From positions 62,001-126,000 of the forward strand of contig NZ_QKRB01000031.1 of assembly GCF_003233845.1 (NCBI RefSeq): a stretch of DNA of 64,000 nt, read 5' to 3'. Source of the stretch: Paenibacillus sambharensis. Lineage in GTDB: Bacteria; Bacillota; Bacilli; Paenibacillales; Paenibacillaceae. This document shows positions 59,980-64,000 of this stretch, piece by piece (position 1 is the first letter of the stretch; every line of letters begins with the position of its first letter). Made by a program: the position numbers and the translations under genes. Under the pieces are notes generated by a model. The model did not search any database. It was not told the DNA's origin and saw nothing but the letters and a program-made list of their open reading frames with translations.

Positions 59980-60654
59980 CTACTCTAGGGGGACAGATAT
60001 CGTTATCGTATCTGTCCCCATTTCCTTCCTGCCAGCCGCTTCTCTTGAGCCAACCTCAATCCCTAATTCAGAGGATTTTGGCTGGTTGCCGCTCCTATCG
60101 GGATCTCTGACCAGCTCTAGTACAACGGTACCCGAACCCCCTCCTGTTGGTGTATAGCTTCTGTCCCTTCCAATCTCAATCCAGGCGTTCCACTGGCTTA
60201 ACGGGTTACTCTCAGTAGTCCATGTCGCGATATAATCAGCCGCATTGGCGGGAGGTTTATGATCGGGGTAACTGCTAGTCACATTGGAGACAGACCAATG
60301 CTCAGGGATATAGAATGCCACACCTCCCCAATCGTCAGGATCAATTTCAATTGCTGCAATAATGGTAATATGATCAGGGCTCTCTTCACGGCCTTTTATA
60401 AAAATGGTTCCCTCCACAGAGGTATCAACATCGCTAGAGATGGAGCTAATGCTAAAATTTTTGCTCTCAATAAGATGCTCGTTGATCGTATGCCCTTGCG
60501 GAACCTTTTCTCCAGTTGAAACGAATAAACTAGTAATGGCGATACAAATAATTAATGCGGCAAACAGAAAGAGTACAAGTCTTTTCTTGACTGGGTGTAT
60601 AATCTTACAGTCACGCCTCTCTAATGAATATAGGTCATGAATATTACTAATCCA
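59980..60654 (-). CDS. Membrane-anchored protein, open frame without standard start codon
   Basis: The frame is open from 60654 (after an in-frame TAA at 60655-60657) to the stop at 59980. The only standard start is a GTG at 60417, but the upstream part encodes a convincing anchor: KKRLVLFLFAALIICIAITS, then a polar stretch ending VDTSVEGTIFI. A start at an ATT codon (60603-60601), about 12 bases after GAGAGG, or a frameshift, would explain it. The outer part (GVAFYIPEHWSVSNVTSSYP, TVVLELVRDPD) is beta-rich. No family was recognised. Confidence 0.5.
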   Translation of the reverse strand, partial: WISNIHDLYSLERRDCKIIHPVKKRLVLFLFAALIICIAITSLFVSTGEKVPQGHTINEHLIESKNFSISSISSDVDTSVEGTIFIKGREESPDHITIIAAIEIDPDDWGGVAFYIPEHWSVSNVTSSYPDHKPPANAADYIATWTTESNPLSQWNAWIEIGRDRSYTPTGGGSGTVVLELVRDPDRSGNQPKSSELGIEVGSREAAGRKEMGTDTITISVPLE

Positions 60655-60742
60655 TTAATCCCATCTAATTCTACTGTTCGAGTCTAACGCATCATTCCCC
60701 TCAGAACAATAAGTTCTCCTGTATTTTCCATGACCTGGAGAC

Positions 60743-60775
60743 AAAAAATCAGCAGGCACGCAGGCCTGCTGATTT
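60743..60775 (-). terminator. Terminator of the SLH protein gene
   Basis: AAATCAGCAGG (60746-60756) pairs with CCTGCTGATTT (60765-60775) and is followed on the minus strand by six T. The stem ends six bases from the stop codon. Confidence 0.9.
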
Positions 60776-60780
60776 CCCTT

Positions 60781-63700
60781 TTAACGATTCAACTCTATGC
60801 TCTCCAGCATCCTTACAAGCATCACCGCAGCTTCTGCGCGAGTGGCAGAACGGCTGGGCGCCAGGTTGTTCGCCTGGTCTCCTGTAAGCATCCCTGCAGC
60901 GATAAGCTGCTGGACTGAACTCTCGGCCCACGCAGGGACCGATGCCTGATCCGTATAAGATAAGTCCGTACCTACTTCATTCATTGCGTAACCCTGCGAC
61001 TGCAGCACCCTGGCCAAAATAACGAATAATTCCTGGCGGGATACAGCTGCTTCAGGACGGAATGTTCCATCTGCATAGCCTTTGATCCACCCGGCTGCTT
61101 GTGCTGCCTGGATATCCGCCGCGTACCAGCGACCGGAAACATCGCTGAAATGCACTGGCGTCTTATCCGGGGCGAGACCGAACATTCTTGCCAGCATGCT
61201 GACAAGCTCTGCCCGGGTAACCGGTCGTCCTGGCTCAAACTTGCCTTGACCGGTACCTTGGACAATAAGCCTCTGCGCCAGCAGTTCAGCCGCACTATTC
61301 GCCCAATGCTCTTGCATATCTGCGAACGTCGCTTCGACCTCAAGCAGTGCATACCACACTCCTGTATTCAGCTGAAGCTCCGCCGTATCTTGACCATTCG
61401 CGCGCATAGCGACATAGGATAACGTTTCGGCGAGGCCATCTACGGCCGTGACGGTAACGCCATTATTTGCGGCAGTGCTGATCGCAGAGGGCAGGAAGAT
61501 AACCTTATCTCTGCTCATAACCAGCAGCTCTGCTAAGCCCTTCTGATCCAATGCTTCAACCGACAGCATAAATGGCTTCATGAGCAGGCTGGCTCCCAGC
61601 CTGCTGGCCATCTTGTTCACCTTCGACTGCATCTCATCTTCTGCTGTACGGATGGATATACGAATATCCTCCGAGTAGGCGGATAAGTCCTGGCTGTCAA
61701 GATTTGCGAGAGGAAGAATCATCGTCCCAAGCGGTGTACGCCACTCCAGAGACATAGCAGCATTCATCTGCCTGAGTTGATCCAGCGCAGAACGTTTCAT
61801 TAGCAGCGTCCATTCCCGGTTTCCTTCACTCGTTTCAATTACAATCCGGCCGGCCGCCAGTTGATCCGGATTAAGCTGAATAACCTGACTGCTGTTTCCA
61901 TCAAGCTGCAGCTCTATCGTTATGACTGGTTCCTGCACCTGGACTGGAGTGGTCGGCCCGGCAACGCCACCTCCTTCACCTCCTCCTCCCGTCTCTGGTT
62001 GAGAAGGAGCGGCAGAAGCTGAAACATCCACACCTGCTGTAACGCTTAAGCCTTCGAAGGTTACAGTTAATTGCGATTGTCCGGGTCTCAGCCCCAGCAA
62101 CCTCCCCGACGCGTCAACGGACGCAATGTTGGCATGATGCACGTTATATGCGGCCTCTGCGGTCACATCCTTCGTCGTTCCATCGGAATATTCCGCGATC
62201 ACGCTGATCTGCGCATACCCGCCTTCCTTCATGGAATACGGCGAGCCTTCCAGCACCAGCTTGGTTGGTACTGCGTAGACGGTGACCGGTGCGCTGGCGA
62301 TGAGCATGCCTGACTGGCCTTGATATACGGCCTCAATCACCGTCTTGCCGGTGTGGAGACCGGTCATATACCAATAACCGTCATCTGCCATAGCTACCTG
62401 AATGACCCCATCGTCATACCGGAAATTGGAGTCAGAGGTTCGGTCCCACGCCGCTCCGTCATAAGTGACCTCAACGACGGTCCGCACAGATTCTCCGACC
62501 GGTATTTGATAGGAGGCTGGCGTAAACCAGATTCCATCCGAGAACGTCACCTGCATGCTGCCTGGGACAGGCTCTCCATCAATCCAAGCCTTAATGTCAG
62601 CTATCCCGGCCTCTGTAGAACTAAGCTCGGCCGTATAGGTACCAGGTCTGCTGTACGTTACTTCTGTGACCGTTCCATGAGTGGTCTGCAGCCGTACTTC
62701 GCCGAGCGCAGGGTTGCCGTGCGCATCTCTGACGTTAATCGTCAGCGACGCATACGCTGATCCATTGGCCGGCACAGAGGTGCGGTCAGTCACAAGCTCT
62801 GTTGCTCCAGCTGAAGCAACGTCTGGAACAAACTCGATACTAAGGCTGGCATTCAGCAGAGAACCATCAAGGAAAGCAGTAATGTCTGCGCGTCCCGATC
62901 GGGTTGATGTTAACCGGGCGGTATATTTGCCTTCTCCTCCGTAGACAGGTGTTGAAATACTGCCTAACGAACTGAATAATTCTAATGATGACAAGGTTTG
63001 TTCATCGGTTAAGTTATTCCCGGATGCATCCTTCAGCTGCAGCGTAATCTGTGCGGCCTCCATGCCGTTCGCAATCAGACGTTCCTGATCGCTGACGATA
63101 GTTGAGGACACGAGCGATGGCTTGCCTGGGACAAATGTAACGGCTGCTTTGCTTGTCAGCCTGGCATCATTGATGGTCGCCGTGATTACCGCTTCACCGG
63201 CCTGCCGAGAATGAAGCTGTGCCGTATAACGTCCCTGTCCTGCATAGACAGGCTCCGTGAGGCTGCCAAGTGTTGAAGCCAGCTTCAATTGATATGCGCT
63301 GTTATCGGTTGTCAGATTGTTACCGAATGCATCCTTAAGCTGGATCGACACTTCTGCGCTGCTTCCTTCATCCGTAGTTAATATGCCGCGGTTCACCAAC
63401 AGCAGTGATGTGTCTGCTGCAGGAGGCCCCGGAAGCAGCTGTACCTTAATGCTGTCTGCCAGGGGCTTATCATCGACAGTACCGGATATTTCGGCATCCC
63501 CTGCTGCAGTTCCGGCGATCAGTACAGCTGAGTAAGTGCCGTCCTGGTGATCCAGCACAGAGCTTAACTCGCCTGCGGTTGTCTTCAAGACCACCTGATT
63601 GCCGCCAGCCTGGAGAGGATTGCCGTATTCATCCTTTAACTGCACAAGGATTCTTGTTGAATCTGTACCATTCACTGTGAGCTGTAAACTCTCTGCCCTC

Positions 63701-64000
63701 AGCTCAGACACTTGGACGGAGGCTTCACCAGGCAGAAAATCAACCTGGACGGAATCGTCAAGTGTTACACCGTTCACTATAGCGCTGATCATGGACGTAC
63801 CGGACGAGGTGCTTGAGGTTAAAATTGCCGTATAGCTGCCGTCGCCGTTATCCTTGACCAAACTTACGGTTCCTGAAGTAGCAGCAAGCAGAACCGCGTC
63901 TCCCCCTGCCGTCAGCGGATTACCGTGGACGTCCTTCAGCTGAACGGTAACAGAGGTTTGGCTGCTGCCGTTCGCTGTCAGATAAGAATCCCCGGCTTTC
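60781..64000 (-). CDS. Cell-surface protein with Ig-like repeats and three SLH domains, 5' end outside window
   Basis: At least 1,070 residues; the frame is open to the window edge, so the start lies beyond 64000. Five Big_1/invasin-type repeats of about 95-100 residues (VQLKDEYGNPL, IQLKDAFGNNL, LQLKDASGNNL, INVRDAHGNPA with closing GTYTAELSSTEAG-like strands) are followed by a Big_2-type domain, a Gly/Glu/Pro linker, an unrecognised domain of about 200 residues (ITIELQLDGNSSQVIQL to GVWYALLEVEA) and three SLH motifs (FADMQEHWANSAAELL, FSDVSGRWYAADIQAA, TDQASVPAWAESSVQQL). SLH domains bind the pyruvylated wall polymer, so the repeats would reach out from the cell. Upstream Ig repeats probably continue beyond the edge. 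Confidence 0.92.
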   Translation of the reverse strand, partial: KAGDSYLTANGSSQTSVTVQLKDVHGNPLTAGGDAVLLAATSGTVSLVKDNGDGSYTAILTSSTSSGTSMISAIVNGVTLDDSVQVDFLPGEASVQVSELRAESLQLTVNGTDSTRILVQLKDEYGNPLQAGGNQVVLKTTAGELSSVLDHQDGTYSAVLIAGTAAGDAEISGTVDDKPLADSIKVQLLPGPPAADTSLLLVNRGILTTDEGSSAEVSIQLKDAFGNNLTTDNSAYQLKLASTLGSLTEPVYAGQGRYTAQLHSRQAGEAVITATINDARLTSKAAVTFVPGKPSLVSSTIVSDQERLIANGMEAAQITLQLKDASGNNLTDEQTLSSLELFSSLGSISTPVYGGEGKYTARLTSTRSGRADITAFLDGSLLNASLSIEFVPDVASAGATELVTDRTSVPANGSAYASLTINVRDAHGNPALGEVRLQTTHGTVTEVTYSRPGTYTAELSSTEAGIADIKAWIDGEPVPGSMQVTFSDGIWFTPASYQIPVGESVRTVVEVTYDGAAWDRTSDSNFRYDDGVIQVAMADDGYWYMTGLHTGKTVIEAVYQGQSGMLIASAPVTVYAVPTKLVLEGSPYSMKEGGYAQISVIAEYSDGTTKDVTAEAAYNVHHANIASVDASGRLLGLRPGQSQLTVTFEGLSVTAGVDVSASAAPSQPETGGGGEGGGVAGPTTPVQVQEPVITIELQLDGNSSQVIQLNPDQLAAGRIVIETSEGNREWTLLMKRSALDQLRQMNAAMSLEWRTPLGTMILPLANLDSQDLSAYSEDIRISIRTAEDEMQSKVNKMASRLGASLLMKPFMLSVEALDQKGLAELLVMSRDKVIFLPSAISTAANNGVTVTAVDGLAETLSYVAMRANGQDTAELQLNTGVWYALLEVEATFADMQEHWANSAAELLAQRLIVQGTGQGKFEPGRPVTRAELVSMLARMFGLAPDKTPVHFSDVSGRWYAADIQAAQAAGWIKGYADGTFRPEAAVSRQELFVILARVLQSQGYAMNEVGTDLSYTDQASVPAWAESSVQQLIAAGMLTGDQANNLAPSRSATRAEAAVMLVRMLESIELNR

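Noticed and set aside
1-64000. CRISPR arrays, tRNA or rRNA genes, insertion sequences, prophage genes
   Set aside because: No regular spaced repeats, cloverleaf patterns, rRNA-like stretches, transposases or phage structural genes were recognised on reading both strands.

Overview
The window looks like chromosomal DNA from a Paenibacillus-type Firmicute. It has moderate GC, strong AGGAGG-type ribosome sites with many GTG and TTG starts, and MsmX-style ABC importers encoded without their own ATPase. It also has LytS-type kinases paired with AraC-type response regulators, an SLH-domain surface protein, and CBM36 and GH43 modules typical of xylan-degrading paenibacilli. No tRNA, rRNA, CRISPR array, insertion sequence or prophage was recognised. 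Both window edges cut through genes: an AraC-family regulator at the left and a large SLH protein at the right.

Bases 1-33,100 are mostly a plant-polysaccharide locus centred on xylan and arabinoxylan. It encodes a GH5 enzyme with a ricin-type lectin domain, a 1,368-residue protein with two GH43 catalytic domains, an SGNH esterase and a GH27 alpha-galactosidase-like enzyme. On the minus strand follows a probable ten-gene operon (about 23.7 kb down to 9.6 kb): a lipoprotein solute-binding protein, a very large binding protein with an N-terminal carbohydrate-binding-like region, two permease pairs, a beta-propeller/TPR membrane protein, a YIP1-like membrane protein, a DUF5696 lipoprotein and a GH10 xylanase. 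Next come an AraC-type regulator whose receiver domain has lost its phosphorylation residues, a stand-alone GH43 paralogous to the second half of the giant GH43, a solute-binding-protein/histidine-kinase/response-regulator set, and a secreted beta-helix protein. A 13-base motif is shared by the promoter regions of the importer operon and the stand-alone GH43.

Bases 33,200-42,000 hold housekeeping and stress genes: an ECF sigma factor with its anti-sigma partner, an S41-like peptidase, a FhuF-like iron-sulfur protein, an XRE-cupin regulator divergent from a metallo-beta-lactamase-fold hydrolase and an alpha/beta hydrolase, and a DUF3885-like protein.

Bases 42,000-47,200 are a phosphonate-type importer operon (phnD, phnE, phnE, phnC) that ends in a tyrosine-phosphatase-like gene. 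It is divergent from a GntR regulator, with a tandem repeat that looks like its operator between them.

Bases 47,200-56,000 hold two alpha/beta hydrolases (one feruloyl-esterase-like behind a near-consensus cre site), a MetE-like protein, a VOC protein, an SDR/phosphotransferase pair behind a promoter-leader-terminator arrangement, a 25-residue membrane peptide gene, a CE4 acetylxylan-esterase-like protein with CBM36 behind a perfect cre site, and a secreted Calx-beta-like protein. Bases 56,000-64,000 hold poorly characterised membrane proteins, a divergent kinase-like protein, a secreted HNH nuclease followed by a small acidic protein, an open frame without a standard start codon, and the SLH-anchored Ig-repeat protein.
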